Below, piece after piece: positions 8,445 to 14,889 of a stretch of 41,950 nt of DNA. The stretch's first letter is position 1. Each line of letters begins with the position of its first letter. The notes below the pieces were generated by a model, which was not told the origin of the DNA, ran no database searches, and saw only the letters and a program-made list of their open reading frames with translations. Origin of the DNA: Rhodospirillales bacterium (lineage in GTDB: Bacteria > Pseudomonadota > Alphaproteobacteria > Rhodospirillales > Casp-alpha2). The stretch lies in contig JABMOY010000115.1 of assembly GCA_013203955.1 (NCBI GenBank), positions 1-41,950 on the forward strand, read 5' to 3'. The position numbers were made by a program, and so were the translations under genes.

Positions 8445-9257
8445 TTAGGCCGGGTCTTCGGTGTTGGCCTCTTCGGGAATCTTGGGCGTGGGGTTTGGCG
8501 CAAAGACTTCTTCGGCCGCTTTCAGAACATCCGGTGTCTCCGGGATACCCTCGATTGGCGGCGGCGGAGGGGCAGCCAGTTCAGCTTCCAACCGTTCCTT
8601 CTTGGCCAGCCCTTTGATAAGCATGGATTGACCGGGAAGCAGGGCGGCGAGGGCGGAAGCTACGGAATCCTTGCCCTCTTCGTTGCCGGCTTTGCTTTTA
8701 GGCGGGGGCGGCGGGGGCGGGGTATCCGATGCGGGCATGCGGGCGCGGGCCACGGCTACGACCTTTTCCAAATCCGGCCCCGAACACAGGCCCAGATTGA
8801 CAGGGTTCTGGGGTTTGATATTGGGCATGTTCCAATGGCTGCGCTCGCGGATCGCATTGATCGTCGGCTTGGTGGTGCCGATCAGTTTTGAAACTTGGGC
8901 GTCGGAAAGCTCGGGATGGCTGCGCAGCAACCAGGCGATAGCGTCCGGGCGGTCTTGGCGTTTAGAAACCGGGGTATAGCGTGCGCCTTTTTGGCGGACC
9001 TTCGGCAAAGGGATTCCCGGTACGGCCATTTTCAGGCGCGCCTTGGGATCACCATCGCAACGGGCCAGTTCTTCCAGCGTCAATTCGCCGCCGGCAATCG
9101 GGTCCAATCCCTGCATGCCGGTTACGACCTCGCCATCGGCAATGGCCTGGACTTCCATTTCGTGCAGTCCGCAAAATTCGGATATCTGCTCGAACGTCAA
9201 CGCTGTATTTTCAACGAGCCAAACAGCCGTTGCCTTTGGCATCAACGGATGCGCCAT
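8445..9257 (-). CDS. trcR: TrcR-type cell cycle transcriptional regulator (DUF1013)
   Basis: A 270-residue protein starting MAHPLMPKATAVWLVENTALTFEQISEFCGLHEMEVQAIADGE, the hallmark of the alphaproteobacterial DUF1013/TrcR family. It then has MQGLDPIAGGELT and a second helix-turn-helix-like part (HPELSDAQVSKLIGTTKPTINAIRERSHWNMPNIKPQNPVNLGLCS, broken here by my reading). Residues after about 185 form a Pro/Ala-rich acidic extension with a polyproline run near 195-202. Family members are reported as CtrA-linked cell-cycle regulators. The start at 9257 is preferred over 9296 because the family begins MAHPLMP and an AAAGGA lies upstream. The gene follows the quinone oxidoreductase gene at a 115-base distance on the same strand. 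Confidence 0.88.
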   Translation of the reverse strand: MAHPLMPKATAVWLVENTALTFEQISEFCGLHEMEVQAIADGEVVTGMQGLDPIAGGELTLEELARCDGDPKARLKMAVPGIPLPKVRQKGARYTPVSKRQDRPDAIAWLLRSHPELSDAQVSKLIGTTKPTINAIRERSHWNMPNIKPQNPVNLGLCSGPDLEKVVAVARARMPASDTPPPPPPPKSKAGNEEGKDSVASALAALLPGQSMLIKGLAKKERLEAELAAPPPPPIEGIPETPDVLKAAEEVFAPNPTPKIPEEANTEDPA

Positions 9258-9372
9258 CTTCGTTTTTCCTTTTCCAGAAGACCTCCGGCCTACCAACAGG
9301 CATGCCGGACCATTGAACGGCCCCTTTATAACGCCGGGCTGCCCATTCGGTCAAACATCACAAACGCCTATT

Positions 9373-10371
9373 TTAAGGGACCAACATGATCTTGCCTATG
9401 TGCTGGCTCGACTCCATCAAACGGTGGGCTTCCGTCGCGTCGTTCAGGGGAAAAGTCGCGTGAATCACCGGCCTAATGTCGCCGGCGGCAATCAATGGCC
9501 ACACTTTTTCGATCAGAACATTGGCAATTTTGCCTTTTTGTTCAATAGGTTGTGGTCTTAGCGTCGATCCGGTCATCGTCAGACGCTTCAACATGACCGG
9601 CATGAAGTTGACTTCCACCTTGGACCCACAGAGGAAGGCGATGGACACATGCCGGCCATCGGGCCCCAGGGCCTTGATGTTGCGGGGAATATAGTCGCCG
9701 CCCACCATGTCCAAGATGACGTCTACGCCCCGGCCTGAGGTGAAGTCTTTGGCCGCTTCGACGAAGTCTTCCTCCTTGTAATTGACGGCCCGCTCGGCGC
9801 CCAATTCCAGGCAAACTTTGCATTTTTCCGCGCTGCCGGCGGTGGTAATGACCCGCGACCCAAGCTTCGATGCAATCTGGATGGCGGTCGTGCCGATGCC
9901 GCTGGACCCGCCGTGCACCAGAAAGGCTTCGCCGGGTTGCAGGTGGGCCCGCTCGAAGACATTTGACCACACGGTGAAAAACGTTTCCGGCAAGGCAGCC
10001 GCCTCGACCATGTCGAGATCTCCCGGAATGGGCAGGCATTGGAGGGCGGGGGCGGCCACAAAATCCGCGTATCCGCCGCCCGCCACCAGGGCGCAGACCT
10101 TGTCGCCGGTCTTCCAAGCGCCCGCGTCTTTGCCTATGGCGGCAATGGTGCCCGCGACTTCTAGGCCTGGAATGTCGGTAACGCCCTCAGGCGGCGCATA
10201 GTGGCCTTGGCGCTGGATGCAGTCGGGCCGGTTGACGCCGGCGGCTTCGACTTTGATTAGGACCTCGCCGGCGGCCGGTTCGGGAACGGGCCGTGTCCCC
10301 GGTATCAGCATTTCCGGTCCCCCGGGTTCGGAAATTTCAATACAGTTCATGGTTTCGGAAATGGCGGTCAT
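9373..10371 (-). CDS. NAD(P)H quinone oxidoreductase, PIG3/QOR-like medium-chain dehydrogenase family
   Basis: A 332-residue zinc-free MDR-superfamily oxidoreductase. It opens with MNCIEISEPGGPEMLIPG after a seven-residue leader, contains GVNRPDCIQRQGHYAPPEGVTDIPGLEVAG in the substrate domain, and has the nucleotide-binding motif LVHGGSSGIGTTAIQIASKLGSRVITTAGS at about 151-180. The TIGR02824/PIG3 quinone oxidoreductase group has this GVNRPD...G.Y.PP.G.....GLE pattern. It lacks the cysteine set of zinc alcohol dehydrogenases. The likely reaction is NADPH-dependent reduction of quinones; the physiological substrate is not readable. It is divergent from the DUF1192 gene. No clear Shine-Dalgarno precedes either possible ATG. 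Confidence 0.85.
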   Translation of the reverse strand: MTAISETMNCIEISEPGGPEMLIPGTRPVPEPAAGEVLIKVEAAGVNRPDCIQRQGHYAPPEGVTDIPGLEVAGTIAAIGKDAGAWKTGDKVCALVAGGGYADFVAAPALQCLPIPGDLDMVEAAALPETFFTVWSNVFERAHLQPGEAFLVHGGSSGIGTTAIQIASKLGSRVITTAGSAEKCKVCLELGAERAVNYKEEDFVEAAKDFTSGRGVDVILDMVGGDYIPRNIKALGPDGRHVSIAFLCGSKVEVNFMPVMLKRLTMTGSTLRPQPIEQKGKIANVLIEKVWPLIAAGDIRPVIHATFPLNDATEAHRLMESSQHIGKIMLVP

Positions 10372-10428
10372 GGGCTAAGGCGCTCTCGCATGTTGATTTC
10401 GGAATATGGTATTATTTACTTACTTAAT

Positions 10429-10454
10429 ACGGGTGCAATACGGGTGCAATACGG
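10429..10454. repeat. Short tandem repeat, 11-bp unit, two copies plus partial
   Basis: ACGGGTGCAAT occurs at 10429-10439 and again immediately at 10440-10450, followed by the first bases of a third copy. The array abuts the GGAGGAGG ribosome binding site of the DUF1192 gene. Confidence 0.9.
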
Positions 10455-10464
10455 GGAGGAGGCC

Positions 10465-10647
10465 ATGGATACGGATGATTTAGAGCCGTCGGTCAAAAAG
10501 CCGGCGGTTAAGAACCTGGAGGAAATGAGTATCGAAGCCTTGCAGGACTATATTGCCGAGATGGAAGGCGAAATTTCCCGTGTTCGCGAGGCCATTGCCG
10601 CCAAGAAGGAGGCCCTTTCCGGCGCCGAGGGGGTATTCAAGACGTAG
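10465..10647 (+). CDS. DUF1192 family small coiled-coil protein
   Basis: A 60-residue protein: MDTDDLEPSVKKP, then a helix EMSIEALQDYIAEMEGEISRVREAIAAKK and a short tail ending in VFKT. The acidic start with DDLEP and the block MSIEALQDYIAEME are typical of alphaproteobacterial DUF1192, whose function is unknown. The start at 10465 is fixed by GGGGAGGAGG just upstream; longer readings from 10390 would cross the tandem repeat. It converges on a small membrane protein gene with a 4-base gap. Confidence 0.88.
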   Translation: MDTDDLEPSVKKPAVKNLEEMSIEALQDYIAEMEGEISRVREAIAAKKEALSGAEGVFKT

Positions 10648-10651
10648 AGGG

Positions 10652-10867
10652 TTAATCTGCTTCCTGAGACCTCTTTTTGGCCATGAACATCAGCCAGCCG
10701 ATGGGGCCAAGGAATAAAATAATAACCAGCCATCCCCACCTGGGGCCAAACGGGCATTTCGATTCCAGGGGTGTCTTCCAGGGGCCGCTTCTGGGCGAAA
10801 ATACCACGTGAAGCAGGGGAAGGACGAAGCCGATAATTAAAACTGTCCAGGCGGCGGTGGTGTTCAT
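10652..10867 (-). CDS. Small two-helix membrane protein, PLDc_N-like
   Basis: A 71-residue protein with two membrane segments, at about residues 5-23 (AAWTVLIIGFVLPLLHVVF) and 43-63 (GWLVIILFLGPIGWLMFMA), separated by a charged loop with CPFGPRWG. The pattern 'W..vi.f.GPiGwl.Y' matches the N-terminal phospholipase D nuclease-like (PLDc_N) hairpin found in many small envelope proteins. The function is unknown. The gene is followed upstream by a long non-coding stretch. Confidence 0.7.
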   Translation of the reverse strand: MNTTAAWTVLIIGFVLPLLHVVFSPRSGPWKTPLESKCPFGPRWGWLVIILFLGPIGWLMFMAKKRSQEAD

Positions 10868-10994
10868 TTGGGTCGCTTTTCATCGCAGTTAGGCTGTTAG
10901 GGGCGAGCTTAACACGTTCCGGCGTGGTCTTGAGGAGTTCTTACGAATCAAAGGTTTCCGCGACCCTTCAACCTTTCCCTCCCTGCAGAGCCAG

Positions 10995-11022
10995 TTGCTG
11001 GCTTCCATTAACAAGATTTTAA
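10995..11022 (+). promoter_or_regulatory. Putative sigma-70-type promoter of the candidate sRNA
   Basis: TTGCTG at 10995-11000, a 16-base spacer and TTTTAA at 11017-11022 would place the start of transcription near 11029. The -35 box lies inside the palindrome AGCCAG-TTG-CTGGCT (10989-11003), which could be a repressor site. The -10 match is only moderate. Confidence 0.35.
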
Positions 11023-11028
11023 GAAGTC

Positions 11029-11132
11029 CCGGATAAGGTTAAGTCATGGGTGAGGAGAAAAATTATCATCCATTCAACTTCGACGCCTCCCTGTTGAACT
11101 CGCCGCCCCTTCGGGGGCGGCGCTTTTTCTTT
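11029..11132 (+). ncRNA. Candidate trans-acting small RNA with anti-Shine-Dalgarno loop
   Basis: Three consecutive hairpins are visible. Hairpin 1 pairs ATGGGTGA (11046-11053) with TCATCCAT (11066-11073), with one G-T pair, and has a purine loop starting GGAG. Hairpin 2 pairs TTCAAC (11073-11078) with GTTGAA (11093-11098) and displays CCTCCC (11086-11091) in a 14-base loop. Hairpin 3 is CGCCGCCCC-TTCG-GGGCGGCG followed by CTTTTTCTTT, a textbook intrinsic terminator. No protein gene ends immediately before it on this strand, so an independent transcript is likely. Loops with CCUCC are known from several alphaproteobacterial sRNA families that block ribosome binding sites. Family membership is inference. 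Confidence 0.6.
11101..11132 (+). terminator. Strong Rho-independent terminator
   Basis: A 9-bp GC stem closed by a UUCG tetraloop (CGCCGCCCC, TTCG, GGGCGGCG with one more G) followed by CTTTTTCTTT. No coding gene on the plus strand ends nearby (the DUF1192 gene ends 450 bases upstream), which supports a separate short transcript. Confidence 0.85.
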
Positions 11133-11165
11133 GCCTAGATTCCTAATTGCCATTATGAGGGTTGG

Positions 11166-11315
11166 ACCCCCCGATCATGCTTTTCGATAGGGGGGTTGAC
11201 CGGATGCTCCGGGCTTGGGTATTGTCCTCGGTGAATGTTTCATTCAGGCGAGTTTGACAGGTTCGAGGCTTAAAATTAAGGGGGCTACCGTTCAGCGGTG
11301 GCCCCCAATAATTTT
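11166..11315 (+). promoter_or_regulatory. Hairpin array upstream of the thioesterase pair
   Basis: Four inverted repeats follow each other. ACCCCCC / GGGGGGT is at 11166-11172 and 11190-11196. CCGG-ATGCT-CCGG is at 11200-11212. A long stem TGTC-CTCG-TGAATG / CATTCA-CGAG-GACA spans 11223-11259 with a TTT loop and small bulges. GGGGGCTACC / GGTGGCCCCC is at 11280-11306, followed by AATAATTTT. The last could terminate transcription. This may be a second structured RNA or a 5' leader controlling the thioesterase genes. I do not recognise a known riboswitch. Confidence 0.45.
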
Positions 11316-11353
11316 AGCACCTGTTTCTTTTTCCCCGAAACGGCACCCCAAAT

Positions 11354-11815
11354 ATGAGCGACGCTGAAAACGAAACCCGGGATCGCTATCCCCATTTCGC
11401 GGACCTTCAGACCCGTTGGTCGGACAATGATATTTATGGTCACGTTAACAACGTGACGTACTATTCTTATTTCGACACCGTGGTGAATTGTTTTCTGATC
11501 GAGGCAGCGGGGCTCGACATCCAAGAAGGCCCCGAGATCGGGTATGCCGTTGAAACAAAATGTAAATTTAACAAACCCGTTGCCTATCCCGAACCCCTGG
11601 ATGCCGGGCTTCGGGTTGGTCGGATCGGCAATTCCAGTGTCCGTTTTGAAATTGGAATTTTTCGGAAAGGCGACAACGACGCGGCGGCGGCGGGGCATTT
11701 CATCCATGTTTTCGTCGATCGCGCCACCGGCAAACCGGTGACCATCCCGGATAAAATTCGGGGCGCCCTGGAACGCATCCTGGCCCCGACCTCATCAGCC
11801 TCCTCGGGAGCTTAG
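11354..11815 (+). CDS. Acyl-CoA thioesterase, hotdog fold (4HBT family), first of two
   Basis: A 153-residue single-domain hotdog thioesterase that would hydrolyse acyl-CoA to the free acid and CoA. The motif QTRWSDNDIYGHVNNVTYYSYFDTVVN at about 18-44 carries the family's catalytic Asp in the D-N-D-x2-GHVNN context, and the helix that follows is typical of the 4HBT/FcbC-YbgC group. No Shine-Dalgarno is visible before the ATG; a small hairpin GTTTC / GAAAC lies there instead. The next gene starts 5 bases after the stop and encodes a close relative, so the two form an operon. Confidence 0.85.
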   Translation: MSDAENETRDRYPHFADLQTRWSDNDIYGHVNNVTYYSYFDTVVNCFLIEAAGLDIQEGPEIGYAVETKCKFNKPVAYPEPLDAGLRVGRIGNSSVRFEIGIFRKGDNDAAAAGHFIHVFVDRATGKPVTIPDKIRGALERILAPTSSASSGA

Positions 11816-11819
11816 AGCC

Positions 11820-12266
11820 TTGCCCGAGCCAATAAATAAAGAGCCAGCCAAGCAAACCCGCGATGATTTTCCCTATCGGATCAGCGTGCCGACCCGGTGG
11901 GGCGACAACGACATGCTGGGCCACGTCAATAATGTCCTTTATTACCGCTTTTTCGAGGCGGTGGTCGTCCGCTTTGTGATGGAAGAGGCGGGGGTCGATT
12001 GGCTGAAGGACGAGATTTCTCCCCAGGCCGTGGAAACGCTGTGCCGGTTCCACCGCCCCCTTAGCTTCCCCGAAACCGTCGAGGCGGGGCTTCGGGTGGC
12101 GAAAATCGGAAATTCCAGCGTCACCTTTGACATCGGTCTTTTTGGCGAGCAGGACGATACCCCCTCGGCCACGGGTCATTTCGTCCACGTCTTCGTTAAT
12201 GCCGAAACCCTAAAATCCCAGCCGATTCCGGAAAAGAAACGGAAAGTTTTAGAGAAATTCACCTAA
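11820..12266 (+). CDS. Acyl-CoA thioesterase, hotdog fold (4HBT family), second of two
   Basis: A 148-residue paralogue of the preceding gene. It has PTRWGDNDMLGHVNNVLYYRFFEAVVVRF with the same catalytic D-x-D-x2-GHVNN arrangement, and the shared block GLRVAKIGNSSVTFDIGLF against GLRVGRIGNSSVRFEIGIF in the first copy. The start is TTG, four bases after the previous stop codon, with GGGAG about ten bases upstream; no better in-frame ATG exists near the conserved start. The two proteins may form homodimers or a heterodimer, as hotdog enzymes act as dimers or tetramers. The substrate is unknown. Confidence 0.83.
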   Translation: MPEPINKEPAKQTRDDFPYRISVPTRWGDNDMLGHVNNVLYYRFFEAVVVRFVMEEAGVDWLKDEISPQAVETLCRFHRPLSFPETVEAGLRVAKIGNSSVTFDIGLFGEQDDTPSATGHFVHVFVNAETLKSQPIPEKKRKVLEKFT

Positions 12267-12273
12267 ACAAAAA

Positions 12274-12315
12274 AAAGAGGCGCAACCCTTGTTCGGCTGC
12301 GCCTCTTTGGTTTTT
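12274..12315. terminator. Bidirectional Rho-independent terminator between thioesterase and hsp20 genes
   Basis: AAAGAGGCGCA (12274-12284) pairs perfectly with TGCGCCTCTTT (12298-12308). It is preceded by an A-run and followed by GGTTTTT, so it can serve both the plus-strand thioesterase operon and the minus-strand hsp20 gene. Confidence 0.88.
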
Positions 12316-12344
12316 CCCGGGGCTTTTTCCGGGGAAGCATAGAC

Positions 12345-12800
12345 TTAAGCGGCTTTTTGGCCGATCCGCTTGGCGTCACTTGTTTCGATGGCGATCTTGC
12401 GTGGTTTCTTTTCCTCGGGAACCTCGCGCGCAAGGTCGATGCTCAGCAAGCCATTCGTCAGGCTGGCGCCGACAACCTTGATGTGATCGGCCAATTCGAA
12501 ATTGCGCTCGAAGGCGCGCCCGGCGATGCCGTGGTGAAGATACGTTACCTCTTCGCCGTCATCGGGAAGCTTGCCCGTAATCACAAGGGTGTTTTCCTTG
12601 GCCGTCACGTCGAGGTCCTGTTCGGTGAACCCGGCGATTGCCATGGTAATCCGGTATCCGTCTTCGCCGATTTGCTCGATGTTGTAGGGCGGGTAGCCGT
12701 TGGCGGACGGACCCATTTGGTTTGCCGAATCCAACAGACGCTGCATGCGGTCGAAGCCGACGGATTGACGGAAAAGGGGTGAGAAGTCGATGGTACGCAT
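12345..12800 (-). CDS. Small heat shock protein, Hsp20/IbpA family
   Basis: A 151-residue alpha-crystallin chaperone. It starts MRTIDFSPLFRQSVGFDRMQRLLD, the standard opening of alphaproteobacterial IbpA-like proteins, followed by YPPYNIEQIGEDGYRITMAIAGF and the crystallin core ending in LTNGLLSIDLAREVPEEKKPRKI. I chose the start at 12800 because GGAGG lies eight bases upstream; an in-frame ATG two codons earlier sits too close to that site. The family binds unfolding proteins during heat stress. A clear RpoH-type promoter and a hairpin-prone 70-base leader precede the gene, which agrees with heat control at both transcription and translation. Confidence 0.95.
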   Translation of the reverse strand: MRTIDFSPLFRQSVGFDRMQRLLDSANQMGPSANGYPPYNIEQIGEDGYRITMAIAGFTEQDLDVTAKENTLVITGKLPDDGEEVTYLHHGIAGRAFERNFELADHIKVVGASLTNGLLSIDLAREVPEEKKPRKIAIETSDAKRIGQKAA

Positions 12801-12803
12801 AGC

Positions 12804-12840
12804 CATATCCTCCAATAAAAGAAGCTACATGGGTTAAGGC
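12804..12840 (-). promoter_or_regulatory. Possible RNA thermometer in the hsp20 leader
   Basis: On the minus strand, TAGC-TTCT upstream of the ribosome binding site can pair with AGGA-(TATG)-GCTA, which includes the GGAGG site and the sequence just before the start codon. Masking of the ribosome binding site in a weak, A/U-G/U-rich stem is the design of ROSE and fourU thermometers that control many alphaproteobacterial small heat shock genes. The pairing is short and only predicted by eye. Confidence 0.35.
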
Positions 12841-12876
12841 TGATGGACCCTATTCATTAGGCACCCATCGCCGACA

Positions 12877-12908
12877 CTGATATAGGGGCGCGAATTTCGC
12901 GCCGCAAG
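12877..12908 (-). promoter_or_regulatory. RpoH (sigma-32) promoter of hsp20
   Basis: Read on the minus strand: CTTG, an 18-base spacer, then CCTATATCAG. This matches every fixed position of the alphaproteobacterial heat-shock consensus CTTG-N17/18-CYTATNTNNG. Transcription would begin near 12870, giving a leader of about 70 bases before the hsp20 start codon. Confidence 0.85.
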
Positions 12909-12932
12909 GGGTGTGGAGAATTTTCCGCCGCC

Positions 12933-12965
12933 AGGCGTTTAAGGTCATAACGCCTTGTTTTATTT
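12933..12965 (+). terminator. Hairpin with plus-strand T-tract between hsp20 promoter and cyclase gene
   Basis: AGGCGTT and AACGCCT form a perfect 7-bp stem (12933-12939 with 12949-12955) followed by TGTTTTATTT on the plus strand. No plus-strand gene precedes it, so it may insulate against antisense transcription or act as a stem at the 3' end of the minus-strand cyclase message. Confidence 0.4.
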
Positions 12966-12969
12966 AACG

Positions 12970-14793
12970 TTACGAGGCGTCTTCTTCGGTTTTTGGAGAG
13001 GTGGGAGGGTTAATTGGCGTTTGCGGAACAGGGGCGGGTTCCGCCTGAGCCGGGGCAGCTTTCCCAGGTTGTGGTTGGGCGGCGGCTTCTTCTCCGCCTT
13101 CGGCTTCGTTCCACTTGACTTCAAAAATGTTGATAGGTTCGGAGAAACCCTTCATTTCAAAACCGCCGCAGCTGACGAACGTATAATCCTTGCCGGCGCA
13201 AATGCCCCTGACGATTTCCGAAACATAAATCTGGTCGGCCGATGCCTTGTCGACAATGCGCGCCGAAAGCTGCACGACGGTGCCGAACAGGTCGTTATCC
13301 TCGGCGATCGGCTCGCCGGCGTTGAGCCCGATTTTCAGGTGCAGGGGAAGGTCGGGGTTTTGCTGCGTATAAAGGGCGGTTTCCCGTTGCATGGTGATAG
13401 AGGCGTCGATGCCATCCGATGTTCTGGCGAAAGACGCCATAATGCCGTCCCCGGTGTGCTTGATTTCCTTGCCCGCATTGGCGCTGAGCGCCTCGCGGAC
13501 GACCCTGTTGTGGGCGCGGACAACCTTTTGCGCCCCTTCATCGCCTAAGGATTGAGTCATCGCCGTTGATCCGGCAATGTCGGTGAACAACACCGTAACG
13601 GGGCCGGTCTGTTCTTCCCTGGGCTTTGGCTTGTTCCATTCATTGAGGGCGTTTTCAAGCAGCCGGGCCCCCTGGGCCTCGTCGGTCAGGTAAGTATTGA
13701 TGCTGTTGCGCCCCGACTGGAACATCTGCATGTAGCGGGCATCGGCCATCAGGTATTCTTCGTAGCGTTGAGAGAAAGAGGCCGCATGGGATTTCTTAAA
13801 GCCTAAGGTTTCGACGCATTGGGAAAGAATTTTTATGTGCGACTCGGGGTCCATATTTCCTTCCTGGGTCAGAATCTCGCAGGCCCCCGCTAAATACATG
13901 CTGAGCCCGAATTTGTTGAAGTTATCCAAATTACCTACGGGGACCTTGCTGCCCTTCATGGATTCCACAAGAAAGCCCTGCATATAGACCTTAAGCTTTT
14001 CGGCTGTTTCCGATAATTCGTTCGGATCTGCAGGCTTCGCCTCAGGTTCTTGTTCTTCGGCGGCAGATTCGGGTTGCGGTTCCGGTTCGCTGGGTGAGGG
14101 TGGTTTAGCCTGGCGCTGGGCGGCCCGGGCCCTGGCCGCGGCTTCCTGGGCGGCGCGTTTTTCGGCTGCCCGTTGCGCGGACCTCGCCGACATGGCGAAA
14201 AGCCAAGCAAGAAACCGGTTCTGCTGGGATTTTTTCAGCTTCACGTCTTTCATGACAGTGGCGGTCATGCCAAAGGCGGAAATCAGGAAGACGACGATAA
14301 AAACGCCGATCAGAAGATTCGTCTGATTGTTGCCGGTGATGCGAACGCCAAAAATCTTGGTGCCGCCAAAAATCTCGGAAGCCATGACCGCCAAAATTCC
14401 TGAAATGCATAGACAGAACAACATCACGCCCAGAAGCTTGATGAGCACGCTGGACAAGCTTTGGCGATCCGGTTTCTTAGAGGCCGTTGAGGGAGGGTTT
14501 GCCCTCCGGGTTTCGGAGGATTTTGATGTTCTTCCACGACCGACGGGCCGGGCCCTCTTGACGGCGGGCTTCGGTGGCCTGGCATCCTTGAAAATGACCG
14601 CATCGGAAAAGACGCCGGTGTCCGGGTCCAGAGTTTCGGCGACGACCCTGACGGCTTCGATGTGGATACGATCCTCCAGCAGCATCTTGGCTTCGGCGAT
14701 CGCTTCGTCTCTTTGGTCGCCAAGGAAATTTTCGTGGATGGTCCACTGATCGCCTTGCCGGACTTGGAGCTCGAATGTTTTGTTTTCCGTCAT
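12970..14793 (-). CDS. Membrane-bound class III adenylate/guanylate cyclase, downstream paralogue
   Basis: A 607-residue protein that would make cAMP (or cGMP). In order: an N-terminal domain of about 68 residues (FELQVRQGDQWTIHENFL ... VFSDAVIFKD), a basic linker, membrane helices at about 112-133 and 158-181, an Ala/Pro/Glu-rich linker, a conserved helical part at about 264-395 (NFNKFGLSMYLAGACEIL ... YLMADARYMQMFQSGRNS), and the cyclase domain at 398-560. Asp405 (LFTDIAGST) and Asp449 (KHTGDG) are the two metal ligands. Lys445 precedes the second one, and Arg512 (LSARI) is the transition-state residue. Gln508 stands where many enzymes have Asn. The tail after 565 is Pro/Ala-rich. It has the same architecture as the upstream gene, 96 bases away, and is probably co-transcribed with it. 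Confidence 0.88.
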   Translation of the reverse strand: MTENKTFELQVRQGDQWTIHENFLGDQRDEAIAEAKMLLEDRIHIEAVRVVAETLDPDTGVFSDAVIFKDARPPKPAVKRARPVGRGRTSKSSETRRANPPSTASKKPDRQSLSSVLIKLLGVMLFCLCISGILAVMASEIFGGTKIFGVRITGNNQTNLLIGVFIVVFLISAFGMTATVMKDVKLKKSQQNRFLAWLFAMSARSAQRAAEKRAAQEAAARARAAQRQAKPPSPSEPEPQPESAAEEQEPEAKPADPNELSETAEKLKVYMQGFLVESMKGSKVPVGNLDNFNKFGLSMYLAGACEILTQEGNMDPESHIKILSQCVETLGFKKSHAASFSQRYEEYLMADARYMQMFQSGRNSINTYLTDEAQGARLLENALNEWNKPKPREEQTGPVTVLFTDIAGSTAMTQSLGDEGAQKVVRAHNRVVREALSANAGKEIKHTGDGIMASFARTSDGIDASITMQRETALYTQQNPDLPLHLKIGLNAGEPIAEDNDLFGTVVQLSARIVDKASADQIYVSEIVRGICAGKDYTFVSCGGFEMKGFSEPINIFEVKWNEAEGGEEAAAQPQPGKAAPAQAEPAPVPQTPINPPTSPKTEEDAS

Positions 14794-14889
14794 TTTTCAC
14801 CCATCGAATGGGTTTTCCCCACAAGAAACGGGGCAACCAAAACCATTATCCTCAATATAGCCTTGGCGACAATGTTTTGAAAACAAGTC

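Larger units (their letters stand above)
10868..11353. other. 486-base intergenic region with a candidate sRNA and a hairpin array
   Basis: There is no convincing protein gene here. From left to right it holds a 6-bp perfect palindrome AGCCAG-TTG-CTGGCT at 10989-11003, a promoter-like pair, the sRNA-like unit at 11029-11132, and a series of hairpins at 11166-11306 that ends about 50 bases before the first thioesterase gene. The first 110 bases show nothing recognisable. Confidence 0.7.

Noticed and set aside
11046-11138. A 30-codon open frame (MGEEKNYHPF...) inside the sRNA-like element
   Set aside because: Its start lies in hairpin 1 and its last third is the terminator stem and T-tract. 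Composition follows the RNA structure, and no strong ribosome binding site is present. A dual-function RNA is not excluded but not supported.
11240-11275. tRNA-like GGTTCGAG segment
   Set aside because: The flanks cannot pair as a T arm, and no acceptor or anticodon stem is found.
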